From NCBI GenBank assembly GCA_000702525.1, contig JNIN01000001.1, positions 1,488,001-1,552,000 of the forward strand: a DNA stretch of 64,000 nucleotides, written 5' to 3'. Of this stretch, positions 26,073 to 35,667 are shown one piece after another; position 1 is the stretch's first letter; each line of letters starts with the position of its first letter. This stretch comes from Lachnospiraceae bacterium AC2012. GTDB lineage: Bacteria; Bacillota; Clostridia; Lachnospirales; Lachnospiraceae. The position numbers and the translations under genes were made by a program. The notes beneath the pieces are model-generated. The model made no database searches. It was given only the letters and a program-made list of their open reading frames with translations, and was not told where the DNA came from.

Positions 26073-27014
26073 ATGAGTAACGCAATTGTATCTATTGAAA
26101 ATTTAGTAAAGCGCTATGGCGAGAATCTCGCCGTGGATCATTTCTCTCTTCATGTAGAAGACGGTGAGATTTTGGGATTGCTTGGGCCGAATGGTTCCGG
26201 AAAAACAACCACCATCAACTGCCTGCTATCCCTTCTTCAATATGACAAGGGTGACATCCAGATTTTTGGAAAACCGATGCGCCCGGATGCCTATGATATC
26301 AAATCCAAAATCGGTGTTGTCATGCAGAATGTCGCCGTTATTGAAACTTTAAATGTCTATGAAAATGTAGATTTCTTCTGTGGTTTATATATCCGTGACA
26401 AGGCAACCAGAAAGCAGTATGTAGAAGAAGCTCTCGAATTTACAGGGCTTAGCGATTACAAGAAATATAAACCAAAGAAGCTCTCCGGCGGTCTTCTCCG
26501 AAGATTAAATATCGCATGCGGTATTGCACATAAGCCAAAGCTCGTACTCTTCGACGAACCAACCGTTGCGGTCGATCCACAGAGTAGAAATGCGATTCTC
26601 GAGGGCATCCGCAAGATGAACCGCGAAGGTGCGACCATCATCTATACGTCCCATTACATGGAAGAAGTTGAGGAATTATGTTCTCGCATCGTCATCATGG
26701 ATCACGGCAAAAATGTTGCCAATGGCACTTCTTCCGAATTAAAAAACAGCCTGAAAAATCGAGAGACCATCCGCATCACATTGCCGAATCAGTCCGATGA
26801 CATCCTGCGTGCTTTAAAGGAAATCAACCATGTATATGAAGCCCGTTTTGAAAATGATGACGTTGTCATCCGATGCGATGGCGGAGAACATAATCTCGTT
26901 CATATCTTAAGCTACTTAAGTGATTCCCATATCCCATTCGGACGAGTAATCACAGAGCAGCCAACACTGAATGACGTGTTCCTCGAAATCACCGGAAAGG
27001 AGTTGAGAGACTGA
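26073..27014 (+). CDS. ABC exporter ATPase (LnrL-like)
   Basis: This 313-residue ATPase is of the ABC-2/drug-export type. It has Walker A GPNGSGKTT, Q-loop VMQNVA, signature LSGGLLRRLNIACGI (the LSGG core is kept but the usual Gln is replaced by Leu), Walker B LVLFDEPTVAVDPQ and H-loop TSHYMEE. The C-terminal 80 residues match the accessory domain of antibiotic ABC exporters. It is the first gene of a tightly packed run of ATPase, two permeases, histidine kinase and response regulator. That set resembles B. subtilis LnrLMN with LnrJK (linearmycin resistance), in a different order. The substrate is probably a membrane-active compound, by analogy. Confidence 0.88.
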   Translation: MSNAIVSIENLVKRYGENLAVDHFSLHVEDGEILGLLGPNGSGKTTTINCLLSLLQYDKGDIQIFGKPMRPDAYDIKSKIGVVMQNVAVIETLNVYENVDFFCGLYIRDKATRKQYVEEALEFTGLSDYKKYKPKKLSGGLLRRLNIACGIAHKPKLVLFDEPTVAVDPQSRNAILEGIRKMNREGATIIYTSHYMEEVEELCSRIVIMDHGKNVANGTSSELKNSLKNRETIRITLPNQSDDILRALKEINHVYEARFENDDVVIRCDGGEHNLVHILSYLSDSHIPFGRVITEQPTLNDVFLEITGKELRD

Positions 27015-28177
27015 TGTTTGGTAGAATTTTCCTATATAAACTCAAGGAATTGATTCGTATGAAATGGATCATCGGTTGGAATTTCTTATTTCCCATCGTG
27101 CTCGCAACTGCATTTGCCCTCGGATTTGGAAATCTAATCGACGATGACCCGATTGATTTTCATACCATCCCTGTCGGCTATGTTTCCGAGCTTTCCGCGG
27201 GAGATGCAGATGCTTCCGAACCGTCTGCATTTCTACAGGTATTAGAAGAACTTTCCGACGATACAGATGACACAACGGTTTTACAGTTATATACCTACGC
27301 TTCCGAAGCCGAAGCCAAAGATGCGCTATCCACGGATGAAATCTCTGGATATTATCTGGAAGATGACGAAGATATCCACACAACCGTCCCTTCCAACGGC
27401 ATTACATCCACAACGATGCTTCAGATTGTGAAAGAATATAAAAACTATAAAGAGACTCTGGAAAATATTGCCGTCGATCATCCGGAAGCTATGGCAGATG
27501 CACTCGATACATTAACCAGCGATACCAGTTTCCTCTCGCAACATGATTTTGGAAATGATACGAGTCCCTACCTCCAGTATTTCTACGCACTCCTTGCTAT
27601 GGCCAGCCTCTATGGTTCCTGGATCAGCACAGCGATGCTTACCGGAATGTGTGCCAATATGTCCGAGTGTGGCAAGCGATTTGAATGTGCACCCGGCCGA
27701 AAACTGGTGGCTATCACTGCAGGTACACTTGCAGGACTCTGCATCCAAGCCCTGGCCAATGCCGTCACGGTGCTCTATATCCAATATGTACTTCGTATCG
27801 ATCTCAGTGCGCCGATCGGTTATATCATCCTGATTACAACTTTGGGAAGCGCTGTCGGTATCAGTGTTGGAAATCTCTTTGGATCCATCCTGAAAAATCC
27901 AATCCTTCTGACCGTGGTGCCTCTGAGCTTCGCTATGCTTTGCTCTATGTGCAGTGGTTTGATGGTCGCAACCATCCGACAGGCGATTGAATATTACGCA
28001 CCATTTTTCAATCGCATCAATCCGGGTGCCGTGATGACAGATGCGCTCTATCACATTGGTTACTACGGCACAACTCGGACGTTCTATATCGACCTTATGA
28101 TTATGGGAATCATCATCATCCTAAATCTCGTCATCAGTGGAGTACTACTCCGAAGGAGGAACTATGCCAGTATTTAA
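27014..28177 (+). CDS. ABC-2 type permease (LnrM-like)
   Basis: The 387-residue permease has the YhgE/ABC-2 layout: one N-terminal membrane segment, a large extracellular domain (about residues 45-190) and five C-terminal segments. The ATG overlaps the ATPase stop (TGATG), indicating coupling. In the LnrMN family two such proteins form a heterodimeric channel; the next gene encodes the partner. No catalytic motifs are expected. The extracellular part is rich in Asp/Glu (ELSDDTDDTT). Confidence 0.85.
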   Translation: MFGRIFLYKLKELIRMKWIIGWNFLFPIVLATAFALGFGNLIDDDPIDFHTIPVGYVSELSAGDADASEPSAFLQVLEELSDDTDDTTVLQLYTYASEAEAKDALSTDEISGYYLEDDEDIHTTVPSNGITSTTMLQIVKEYKNYKETLENIAVDHPEAMADALDTLTSDTSFLSQHDFGNDTSPYLQYFYALLAMASLYGSWISTAMLTGMCANMSECGKRFECAPGRKLVAITAGTLAGLCIQALANAVTVLYIQYVLRIDLSAPIGYIILITTLGSAVGISVGNLFGSILKNPILLTVVPLSFAMLCSMCSGLMVATIRQAIEYYAPFFNRINPGAVMTDALYHIGYYGTTRTFYIDLMIMGIIIILNLVISGVLLRRRNYASI

Positions 28178-29309
28178 AGCGACGATTCGCTCATTAAAAA
28201 CATATTACATCACCATTCTCGTATACTTTCTTGTATTTGCTGTCTTTGGAACGATGACATCACGCATGAATTCCGGATCCACCGACTCCCTCTACGAAGA
28301 TGTCGTTCTGGATGTCGCTGTCATCGACCATGACCATTCTACGTTTAGCGAGGCCCTGGTAAATTACCTCGATACCACGCAGCATCTGGTAGACGCCAAT
28401 ACGACAAAGCCAAGAGAACTGAATGATAATGTCCGCTTTGATATCTATGATTATGCGCTTGTCATCCCGGAGGGATTCGAAACTTCCCATGAGCTCGAAT
28501 ACTATACTTCCAGCAATTCTGCTTCCGGATATCTGATGACCGAAAAGATTCAGTCCTATGTACAAGACATTGTGGTATATTTAAATAGTGGATATCCTAT
28601 AGAAGAAGCCATCGCGTTAACCGATGAGCAGATTGCAGATGTCGACAATACCTCTGCAACCATCCTCGATGAAACAGGTACCCATCAGCGTTCCTTCTTC
28701 ACCGGAATGTTTACTTTCAACGGTTATACCCTCCTTATGATGATTTGCATCAGTGTCGGTTCGGTTATGACTTATATGAAAGAAAAAGATGTGAACAACC
28801 GCATCACGGTAAGTGGTATGAGTTTTGTGAAACGAAATATCGGATTATTCCTCTCCGTGCTGGTGATTGGAATCCTCCTGACATCCGCTTCTATACTGTT
28901 TACCATCGTAACGAATCTTGGCGATTCCGCCATCCATAAGATTGGTTACTTCTCTTTAAACACTTTCGTATTGATGTTTGTTGGACTTGGAATTGCATAC
29001 TTCATCAGTTCCATTACGAAAAACGATAGTATCATCAGTATGTTAAGCAATATGATTGTATTATCCATGGCATTCCTCTGTGGTGTCTTCATCCAGACCG
29101 AATTGCTCGACGATACGATTGTTGCCATTTCACATTTCCTTCCATTATATTGGTATGTGCAGGCAACAAATTATATTAATGCTCACGCGCTTGGAGAGAT
29201 GTTCAGCACGGACTTCCTGACATATCTTGCTATGCAGCTTGTCTTTGCCGCAATCTTCTTCGTAGCCGGGCTCATCATCTCAAGGAAAAAAGAACAATAT
29301 GCTATTTGA
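28164..29309 (+). CDS. ABC-2 type permease (LnrN-like)
   Basis: This 381-residue second permease has the same topology as its neighbour: membrane segment at about 12-32, extracellular domain to about 175, then five segments. The start at 28164 follows AAGGAGG by four bases and overlaps the preceding gene by 14 bp. A more upstream in-frame ATG precedes that site. The segment SDSLYEDVVLDVAVIDHDHSTFSEALVNYL (cited by core VAVIDHDHS) corresponds to the 'ivd.D.s..s..l...l' region typical of ABC-2 membrane proteins. It should pair with the upstream permease. Confidence 0.85.
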   Translation: MPVFKATIRSLKTYYITILVYFLVFAVFGTMTSRMNSGSTDSLYEDVVLDVAVIDHDHSTFSEALVNYLDTTQHLVDANTTKPRELNDNVRFDIYDYALVIPEGFETSHELEYYTSSNSASGYLMTEKIQSYVQDIVVYLNSGYPIEEAIALTDEQIADVDNTSATILDETGTHQRSFFTGMFTFNGYTLLMMICISVGSVMTYMKEKDVNNRITVSGMSFVKRNIGLFLSVLVIGILLTSASILFTIVTNLGDSAIHKIGYFSLNTFVLMFVGLGIAYFISSITKNDSIISMLSNMIVLSMAFLCGVFIQTELLDDTIVAISHFLPLYWYVQATNYINAHALGEMFSTDFLTYLAMQLVFAAIFFVAGLIISRKKEQYAI

Positions 29310-30357
29310 CGTACTCATTCGCCTATTGGCGACCATTGAATTATCGATCATATTTAACGCAGAAGGCATTACGACAGCATCTGTCGCAATGTCTATCTGC
29401 GCTTTTTTCCTTATGGAGCTTAGCCTCCTCTCCAGGAAACGATTCGTCACCTATCTGTCCATCATCGCGCCCTTCCTGTTCACCATCCTCTGGATTCTTT
29501 TTGGGGATGCTCTCACCGTAGAAACCGGTGCGCCGCTATTCTATTTTGATCGCAGAGGAAAACTCCTTCTCCTTCTACTTTTTGGACTAAATACCATTCT
29601 GTCCTCCATCTTGTATGAGATGGTGCAAACCTATCAATCCATGCTCCATCGGACACGCGATGATAGTAAAGAGTTAGAAGAGATGCTTCGAAATCAAAAC
29701 ATCCAAATTCTTAAAAACCAGGATAATGAAATCAATATGGCAACCCTGCGAGAACGTAATCGTATTGCACGGGAAATCCATGATAATGTCGGACATATGC
29801 TATCCCGTGCCATCCTGCTACTCGGTGCGATTAACACGGTAAATACGGACGAACACATAAAGCCACAGCTTACCATGCTCGCCAACACGCTTGACGAATC
29901 CATGCAGAAAATGCGAAAATCCGTACATGACTTACACGACGACAGCATCGACATCTCGCGTACCTTCCAGGAAATGATTACGGAGCTCGAAGCCAGCCCC
30001 GCCGGGCAACATTTCCAGGTACAATCTTCACTGGACTTCAACGAAGAGATTCCAAAGCACGTCAAGTTGGCACTGATCGGCATCCTGCAGGAATCGCTTA
30101 CCAATGCCATCAAGCATTCCAACGGTGATAGGATTGCGATTATCCTTCGTGAAAATCCGACCTTCTGCACACTGAGTGTCAGTGACAACGGTAACATTTC
30201 CGAAGATACCATCCAGAAGATCCAAACAGAATCACAGGATGGTATCGGATTAAATAACATCCGGGAACGTGCCAAAGCCTGTGGTGGAGATGCGAACTTC
30301 TACACCAACCAGGGCTTTACCGTATTTGTAAGACTGCCATATCATGACAACGAATAG
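29299..30357 (+). CDS. NarL-type sensor histidine kinase (LnrJ-like)
   Basis: The 352-residue kinase has four or five membrane segments in residues 1-110 and no large extracellular domain. This is an intramembrane-sensing layout. A coiled region leads to a HisKA_3 domain with the phospho-accepting His161 in RIAREIHDNVGH. The HATPase_c domain has LTNAIKHS (N box) and DGIGLNNIRERAKACGG (G box). It overlaps the second permease by 11 bp, so its level follows the transporter. It probably senses a membrane-active drug directly or through the ABC exporter. Confidence 0.9.
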   Translation: MLFDVLIRLLATIELSIIFNAEGITTASVAMSICAFFLMELSLLSRKRFVTYLSIIAPFLFTILWILFGDALTVETGAPLFYFDRRGKLLLLLLFGLNTILSSILYEMVQTYQSMLHRTRDDSKELEEMLRNQNIQILKNQDNEINMATLRERNRIAREIHDNVGHMLSRAILLLGAINTVNTDEHIKPQLTMLANTLDESMQKMRKSVHDLHDDSIDISRTFQEMITELEASPAGQHFQVQSSLDFNEEIPKHVKLALIGILQESLTNAIKHSNGDRIAIILRENPTFCTLSVSDNGNISEDTIQKIQTESQDGIGLNNIRERAKACGGDANFYTNQGFTVFVRLPYHDNE

Positions 30358-30397
30358 GAAACAAACCATCAAGCAACACACAACAATGAGGGAAACT

Positions 30398-31030
30398 ATG
30401 GGAAAACGTATACTACTAATTGACGATGATGAACTGATTACAATGTCACTGGAAATGATCATTTCCAGCGATTCGGAATTTGAAATCGCAGGAAAGGGAA
30501 ATAGCGGACGCGAAGCCATCCAGAAGTATCGCGAACTTCAGCCCGACCTTCTTTTAATGGATATCCGTATGGATGATCTCAATGGACTGGAAGCGGCAGA
30601 GGCTATTCTTTCGGAATTTCCGGATGCCGTCATCCTGTTCTTAACCACCTTTTCCGATGACGAATATATCGTAAAAGCGCTAAAACTCGGCGTAAAGGGA
30701 TACCTCCTGAAACAGGATTATAAATCCCTTCCTGGCGCTCTTCGCGCAGCACTTGCCGGTCAAAGTGTCTTCGGTGGCGCGATTGTAGATAAGCTTCCGA
30801 ATCTTGTGACGAGCGAGCCACAGACTTATGACTATAGCGCACACGACATTACGGAAAAAGAATTCGAAGTGATTCAGCTCGTTTCGGATGGTTTCTCCAA
30901 TAAAGAAATCTCCCAGAAGCTCTTCCTGTCCGAAGGAACGGTAAGAAATTACCTGTCCTCCATCTTAGAAAAGCTAAATCTGAGAGATCGTACACAGCTT
31001 GCCATATTCTATTTAAAACATAAGCACTAG
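30398..31030 (+). CDS. NarL/LuxR-family response regulator (LnrK-like)
   Basis: The ATG at 30398 follows GAGGG with six-base spacing. The 210-residue protein has a receiver domain with the acidic pocket IDDDE, phospho-acceptor Asp55 in LLLMDIRMDD, Thr/Lys positions in LTTFSDD and GYLLK. The C-terminal LuxR-type HTH is ITEKEFEVIQLVSDGFSNKEI...SEGTVRNYLSSILEKL. It is the partner of the kinase just upstream and likely activates this operon, possibly at the palindrome at 25953-25968. The gene ends eight bases from the convergent ABC-F gene, with only a short AGCACTAGTGCT palindrome between. Confidence 0.92.
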   Translation: MGKRILLIDDDELITMSLEMIISSDSEFEIAGKGNSGREAIQKYRELQPDLLLMDIRMDDLNGLEAAEAILSEFPDAVILFLTTFSDDEYIVKALKLGVKGYLLKQDYKSLPGALRAALAGQSVFGGAIVDKLPNLVTSEPQTYDYSAHDITEKEFEVIQLVSDGFSNKEISQKLFLSEGTVRNYLSSILEKLNLRDRTQLAIFYLKHKH

Positions 31031-31038
31031 TGCTATTT

Positions 31039-32661
31039 CTATTCTTCTTCCTTTGGAAAGCCGAGAACCTTACGCGCTTCGTCGTATTTTCCTGCGCGAA
31101 GCAAATCCGTTGTACGGATTTCTGTATCGATTCTCTGCTTCTCCGCTTCGAAGATATCACTTGTAAAATAATTCTTGTAAATCGATTTTCTATAGGCACG
31201 TCCGCTCATCTCACGAATCGTACCATTTTCTATCTGTATCACACGATCCGCCGTCGATGCAACGGCAAAGAGGTCATGCGTTACCATCAGTACCGTACCC
31301 GGATACTTCTTAATCGCTTTTTCCAATTCGATCTGCGCATAGATATCCAGGTGACTCGTCGGCTCATCCAAGAGCAAAGCTTTATGCGTCGTATCACAAA
31401 GTGTCTGAATCTGCGCCATATTACGCTCTCCACCAGAGAGTTTCAGCGTCTCATCCGATTCGACAATCTGACGGAAATATCCCACTTCCCCTGCATACTT
31501 CGCATCCAGCATCTCATAGATATCGCGAAGCATACTGGACTTACCCGTTCCATTCGTACCAACCAGCGCAATCTTCTCGCCCGGTTCTACATGGAATGTA
31601 ATATTCTGTAACAGCGGTTCCTGCTGATCATAGGCCAACGTATAATTCTCGACATCGATGGAAATTGGCTGTACCACTTCTTCCTCCGATTCTCCTTCCG
31701 GATAACCAAGTGTAAAGTCATGGTGATGTTCTTCCAGAAATGGATCATCCCCACGCATCTTCTTCAAACGCTCGATATAAGTTGCACGCGCTTTCAGCTG
31801 CTTCCCATACTTGGACTCCGCCGTCATTTCCGCCAATCCCTGAATCTTCTCGACAAGCGCTTCCTGCTTCTCAATAAATTCATCAAAATCACGTACATGC
31901 TCAAAGATCTGAATCTTTGTCTCTAACATCCAGCGATTGTATTCTGGAAATGTTCCCGGGAATTCACGAATCGATTTATTCTCAATATCCCAAATCTTGT
32001 CAAAGCACTGGGTCAGAAGCAATCGATTATGCGTAATCGTAAGGAGTGTTCCTTCATAACTGTTAATCAACTTAATCAGCGCAACCAAATTCTCAAAATC
32101 CAGGAACACATCCGGCTCATCCATAATCAGAAGCTGTGGTTTTAGAAGCATATTTCGCATCACAAAAAGAAGCTTATATTCTCCACCACTCAACTGGTTA
32201 ATCTTATGATCTGCCAGTTCTGACAGACCTGCTGCCGCAAGTTCCTTGGCAATATTCGTCTCATAATTATAACCGTCGATTGCTTCGATTTCATCGCAGA
32301 CCTTCTGGTATGCTTCAAAAATATGCTCTAAATCTTCGGCTTCCGCCATCTTCGCTGTAAGTTCATCCGCCTGCTGCAATCTCTCAACAAAAGGTTTTGC
32401 CAAGAATTCCGTAACCGTACCATCGGATGTTTCATGCTCTACGAACTGGCTAATATAGCCGATTCGCAGATTTTTCGGTCTACGAATCAGACCATCATAT
32501 GTATAACGTTCTTCGTGTAAGAGTAAATGGATGAGGGTACTCTTACCGGAACCATTGCTACCAATCAGGACGGTATGATCGCCCATTTCTAATTCTAAAT
32601 TTATATCTTCATATAGGTCTTTCCCTGGAAAACCAAAAGAAAAATCTTCAAACTTAATCAA
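31039..32661 (-). CDS. ABC-F family ATPase
   Basis: This 540-residue soluble protein has two ABC domains and no membrane segment, as in ABC-F translation factors. Domain 1 has GSNGSGKST, LSGGEYK and LLIMDEPDVFLDF (Asp where Thr/Asn is usual). Domain 2 has GTNGTGKSS, LSGGERN and ALLLDEPTSHLD. The linker of about 80 residues is helical and charged (EHVRDFDEFIEKQEALVEKI), as expected for the P-site tRNA interaction motif. Some ABC-F proteins rescue ribosomes from antibiotics (Lsa/Msr/Vga type); others act in general translation. Which class applies is not clear from sequence. It follows the NifX-FKBP gene by four bases. Confidence 0.9.
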   Translation of the reverse strand: MIKFEDFSFGFPGKDLYEDINLELEMGDHTVLIGSNGSGKSTLIHLLLHEERYTYDGLIRRPKNLRIGYISQFVEHETSDGTVTEFLAKPFVERLQQADELTAKMAEAEDLEHIFEAYQKVCDEIEAIDGYNYETNIAKELAAAGLSELADHKINQLSGGEYKLLFVMRNMLLKPQLLIMDEPDVFLDFENLVALIKLINSYEGTLLTITHNRLLLTQCFDKIWDIENKSIREFPGTFPEYNRWMLETKIQIFEHVRDFDEFIEKQEALVEKIQGLAEMTAESKYGKQLKARATYIERLKKMRGDDPFLEEHHHDFTLGYPEGESEEEVVQPISIDVENYTLAYDQQEPLLQNITFHVEPGEKIALVGTNGTGKSSMLRDIYEMLDAKYAGEVGYFRQIVESDETLKLSGGERNMAQIQTLCDTTHKALLLDEPTSHLDIYAQIELEKAIKKYPGTVLMVTHDLFAVASTADRVIQIENGTIREMSGRAYRKSIYKNYFTSDIFEAEKQRIDTEIRTTDLLRAGKYDEARKVLGFPKEEE

Positions 32662-32665
32662 ACTC

Positions 32666-33580
32666 TTATTCCTCGACTGAAACTAACTCAATATCAAAAT
32701 TTAATGCCTTACCAGCCATTTGGTGGTTTGCATCAAAGGTAATGGTCTTCTCATTCTTTGCCATTACCACAACCGGGAACTGGCGTCCCATACCATCTTC
32801 TAATACGATTCTCTGATCTACTTCAAGTTCTTCTGAACCCGGCATATCTGCAATATCAATCACAATTAATGCCTGTGGATCACGTTCTCCATAGGCATCT
32901 TTTGGTTCTAAATGGATGCTGCGCTTTTCGCCAACTTCCATCTCAACGACTGCCTTGTCAAATCCAGGAATCATCATACCTACGCCGGCGATAAATTCCA
33001 GTGGTTCTCCTCGATCATAAGAAGAATCAAACTTCTCACCATCGTCGAAAGTACCCGTATAATGTGCTTTCACATTCTTACCGGCATTCTTACCTTCGTA
33101 GATAACGGTCATCTCATGGCTTCCACAACCACCGCAGCCGCCACAGCCGCAAGTTGCTTCTTCGTCATCATTTCCACAACCGCAACCACAAGAATCTTCT
33201 TCATCGTCATGGTGTCCACAGCCGCAAGAGTGTCCTTCTTCATGTCCATGATGATCACAATTTACACCCTCAGATGTAAGTGTACCTGCAAGATAAGAAG
33301 CTACTGCTTCATCCGCATCGCCTTTGGCTCCAGAGAATACCATCACTCCACCTGCAGAAAGAGCATTTTGTGCACCTGCACCCATGCCTCCACAAATCAA
33401 AACTTCTACACCTTTTTCAATGAGCACGGATGCCATCGCATCATGACCATGTGCACCATCTGCTGCTAACATCTCTGTCGATGTAATCTGTCCATTCTCA
33501 ATGTTGTAAATCTTAAATTCCTCCGCATGTCCAAAATGCTGAAAAATCTCTCCATCTTTATAACATACTGCTAAAATCAT
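32666..33580 (-). CDS. NifX-like domain fused by a Cys/His-rich linker to an SlyD-type FKBP
   Basis: The 304-residue protein has three parts. Residues 1-105 resemble the NifX/NifB FeMo-cofactor-binding fold (MILAVCYKDGEIFQHFGHAEEF; GVEVLICGGMGAGA). Residues 108-155 are a linker with ten Cys and seven His, including SCGCGHH, CGCGCG and CGCGGCGGCG, plus acidic spacers; it should bind metal. Residues 156-300 are an FKBP-type prolyl isomerase with the insert-in-flap arrangement of SlyD (VKAHYTGTFDDGEKFDSS; DAYGERDP). SlyD proteins carry nickel through a His/Cys tail; here the metal region is in the middle. A metallochaperone role is an inference. Confidence 0.85.
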   Translation of the reverse strand: MILAVCYKDGEIFQHFGHAEEFKIYNIENGQITSTEMLAADGAHGHDAMASVLIEKGVEVLICGGMGAGAQNALSAGGVMVFSGAKGDADEAVASYLAGTLTSEGVNCDHHGHEEGHSCGCGHHDDEEDSCGCGCGNDDEEATCGCGGCGGCGSHEMTVIYEGKNAGKNVKAHYTGTFDDGEKFDSSYDRGEPLEFIAGVGMMIPGFDKAVVEMEVGEKRSIHLEPKDAYGERDPQALIVIDIADMPGSEELEVDQRIVLEDGMGRQFPVVVMAKNEKTITFDANHQMAGKALNFDIELVSVEE

Positions 33581-33686
33581 TTTTACTTCCTCTCGTATAT
33601 ATCAATTACTCAAAAACTTCGCTTGTATATCTTATACTATCCTATCTTTTTTTTCATCTTCTTTTTTGATTTTATACAATGAAATA

Positions 33687-33724
33687 CAAAAACTCCCCGA
33701 ATCTCTAATGAAATCCGGGAAGTT
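33687..33724 (-). terminator. Terminator after the FIST-GGDEF gene
   Basis: Arms AACT-CCCG (33690-33699) and CGGG-AGTT (33716-33724) form an imperfect stem. On the minus strand it is followed by five T, 20 bp past the stop codon. Confidence 0.75.
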
Positions 33725-33743
33725 CCATCATCTATCAACAATT

Positions 33744-35501
33744 TTACAGATCGCTGCAAACCTGATCTTTACCATTGGATTTTGCACGATATAAGAGACT
33801 ATCCACTCGTTTGATGGTCTCCATAACACTTTCATTCTTTCGATGGCTTGTTACACCCACACTGATGGTGATTCGACCAGCCATATTACCTCCGGCATTT
33901 ACCATATCACGGCGAATATTCTCCGCAATCATCTTGGCTTCTGCATCCGAATATTCCGGAAGAAGAATCATAAATTCCTCTCCGCCCCAACGGCCAACTT
34001 GCACATTTCTAAGTGGCATAATCTGATACGACAGATATTTCGCCATCGACTTCAAAGTACGATCACCCTCCTGATGACCAAAATTATCATTGACCATCTT
34101 AAAATCATCTACATCAATCATAATCAGATGCCATTTTTTACCTTTTCCCGCCATCTTTTCATTGGTATCATAGATTATTCGCTCAATTGCACCACGATTC
34201 AGAAGCTCCGTTAACGCATCATGCGATGCATTGTGAAGCATCTCATTCAACTGCTCATTCTTCTCCATCAACTCTTCTGTAATCGTATTTATAAAGATTG
34301 CCAAACGAGCTGTAATCGGCATATTGCTGTCATCTGTAATCGTATCAATCGTCACATCGGTTCTAGGTATTGGCTTACCTTCTCGCATTGCAACGGTAAC
34401 AATCGACAAATTATTCAGAAGTGTAATCCTCTTGTATCGAAGAATCTCTCCAAGTGCACTAAATCCCGTTGTTGTAATAAATTTTGAAATCTCAGTAACT
34501 TCAACATCTGCCTGATCTCCCCAGAACAGCATACGTCCCATACAGTTGAAAATATTCACCACCTGTGGAGAGAATACCTTCACTTCCTGCTCTGTTTTCT
34601 TCGTATGCTCAATAATTCTTCTAGGATCTCCGTAGGCTATTCGAACTTCACTACCTCGCGGAATATTCGAAGACATCAGAATCGAACCATCTTCATTCAC
34701 AGCCTTTGCATGACGGATATATTTTGTCTCCTCATCCACCTGTACTTCCCATGGGAATTCCAACGCATTATAGAAAAATTTATCATCCTTCTTAATATGA
34801 AGATAGTGATTATAGACATCATAGGCCGGCTTTCCATCCAGTTCATAGACTACCGGTCCCTCAGACTTCGTAACTTGCAGTGGATAGCCAATCGGCTTCC
34901 ATCCAAACATACGATTTGTCTGTATATGCAATTCTTTACCAATATAAAATACGAATGCGGTACCATCGGAGATATATTCGCTATCCTCCGCAAATACAAA
35001 AGACTGATTTACATCATCTCCAACTGCCACGCCACCGAAAATCTCAATATCTTCTGGGAGCGCATCTAAAATCGCGCCAACTGTCTCCAAGCGCTCATAT
35101 CTTGCATTGGTTAATATTTCAATACCCTTGAGATATTCTGTCTTCTCTAACTTTTCTAATAAATCTGCCGCATCTTGTAAATCACGATTTTCATCACAAT
35201 AAGCCATTACCTCTACACGACTATCCGGATCCTCGAATATCGTAACCGTAACAACCAATTGATCACTTCTCATATGCCCATCTAAAATCTCACCCGTAGC
35301 GGAGCAACCAATCACCGGAACTCCAGGTGCTTCCTGTTTCAGAATCTTACGAACATCCGAAAGCTCTTCTAAAACTTCTTTTCTATCATATGGGACATAT
35401 ATATGAAACAGCGCAGCATAATCCCTTTTCTGGATATCCTCTGCCCAGTTTCGAATCGTAATCATAAAATTTTCATCAACTGCAGTTTGTAATAATTTCA
35501 T
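33744..35501 (-). CDS. FIST-domain diguanylate cyclase
   Basis: The 585-residue cytoplasmic protein has a FIST_N domain (about 25-215; VIGCSATGEILDGH, FVFAEDSEYISDGTAFVFYIG), a FIST_C domain (about 220-370; RMLFWGDQADVEV), a coiled linker and a GGDEF domain from about 420. The cyclase signature is GGEEF in RWGGEEFMILLPE, with DDFKMVNDNFGHQEGD upstream. No RxxD inhibitory site is seen at the usual position. FIST domains are thought to bind small molecules such as amino acids. The protein should make c-di-GMP in response to a ligand, opposing the HD-GYP protein at 24.5 kb. Confidence 0.9.
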   Translation of the reverse strand: MKLLQTAVDENFMITIRNWAEDIQKRDYAALFHIYVPYDRKEVLEELSDVRKILKQEAPGVPVIGCSATGEILDGHMRSDQLVVTVTIFEDPDSRVEVMAYCDENRDLQDAADLLEKLEKTEYLKGIEILTNARYERLETVGAILDALPEDIEIFGGVAVGDDVNQSFVFAEDSEYISDGTAFVFYIGKELHIQTNRMFGWKPIGYPLQVTKSEGPVVYELDGKPAYDVYNHYLHIKKDDKFFYNALEFPWEVQVDEETKYIRHAKAVNEDGSILMSSNIPRGSEVRIAYGDPRRIIEHTKKTEQEVKVFSPQVVNIFNCMGRMLFWGDQADVEVTEISKFITTTGFSALGEILRYKRITLLNNLSIVTVAMREGKPIPRTDVTIDTITDDSNMPITARLAIFINTITEELMEKNEQLNEMLHNASHDALTELLNRGAIERIIYDTNEKMAGKGKKWHLIMIDVDDFKMVNDNFGHQEGDRTLKSMAKYLSYQIMPLRNVQVGRWGGEEFMILLPEYSDAEAKMIAENIRRDMVNAGGNMAGRITISVGVTSHRKNESVMETIKRVDSLLYRAKSNGKDQVCSDL

Positions 35502-35608
35502 AGCACGTTCTCCACCGAAAATTTATATCAACTTTATCTATTTTACTACATATTGTAGATTCCGACATCTAACTTTTTTATAAAGTACAAAAAATCGAAA
35601 TCTTTTCA

Positions 35609-35636
35609 TTGACTTTCGACAAAAATATGGTAGGAT
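35609..35636 (+). promoter_or_regulatory. Promoter of tRNA-Pro
   Basis: TTGACT (35609-35614) and TAGGAT (35631-35636) are spaced by 16 bp, about 30 bp before the tRNA. The -10 is weak but the position is right. Confidence 0.5.
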
Positions 35637-35667
35637 ATTACTTGTCGCGAAAAGTTGCGACATCTAT

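Noticed and set aside
27512-28054. 180-codon minus-strand frame inside the first ABC-2 permease gene
   Set aside because: Antisense shadow of a well-supported gene; no site or family resemblance.
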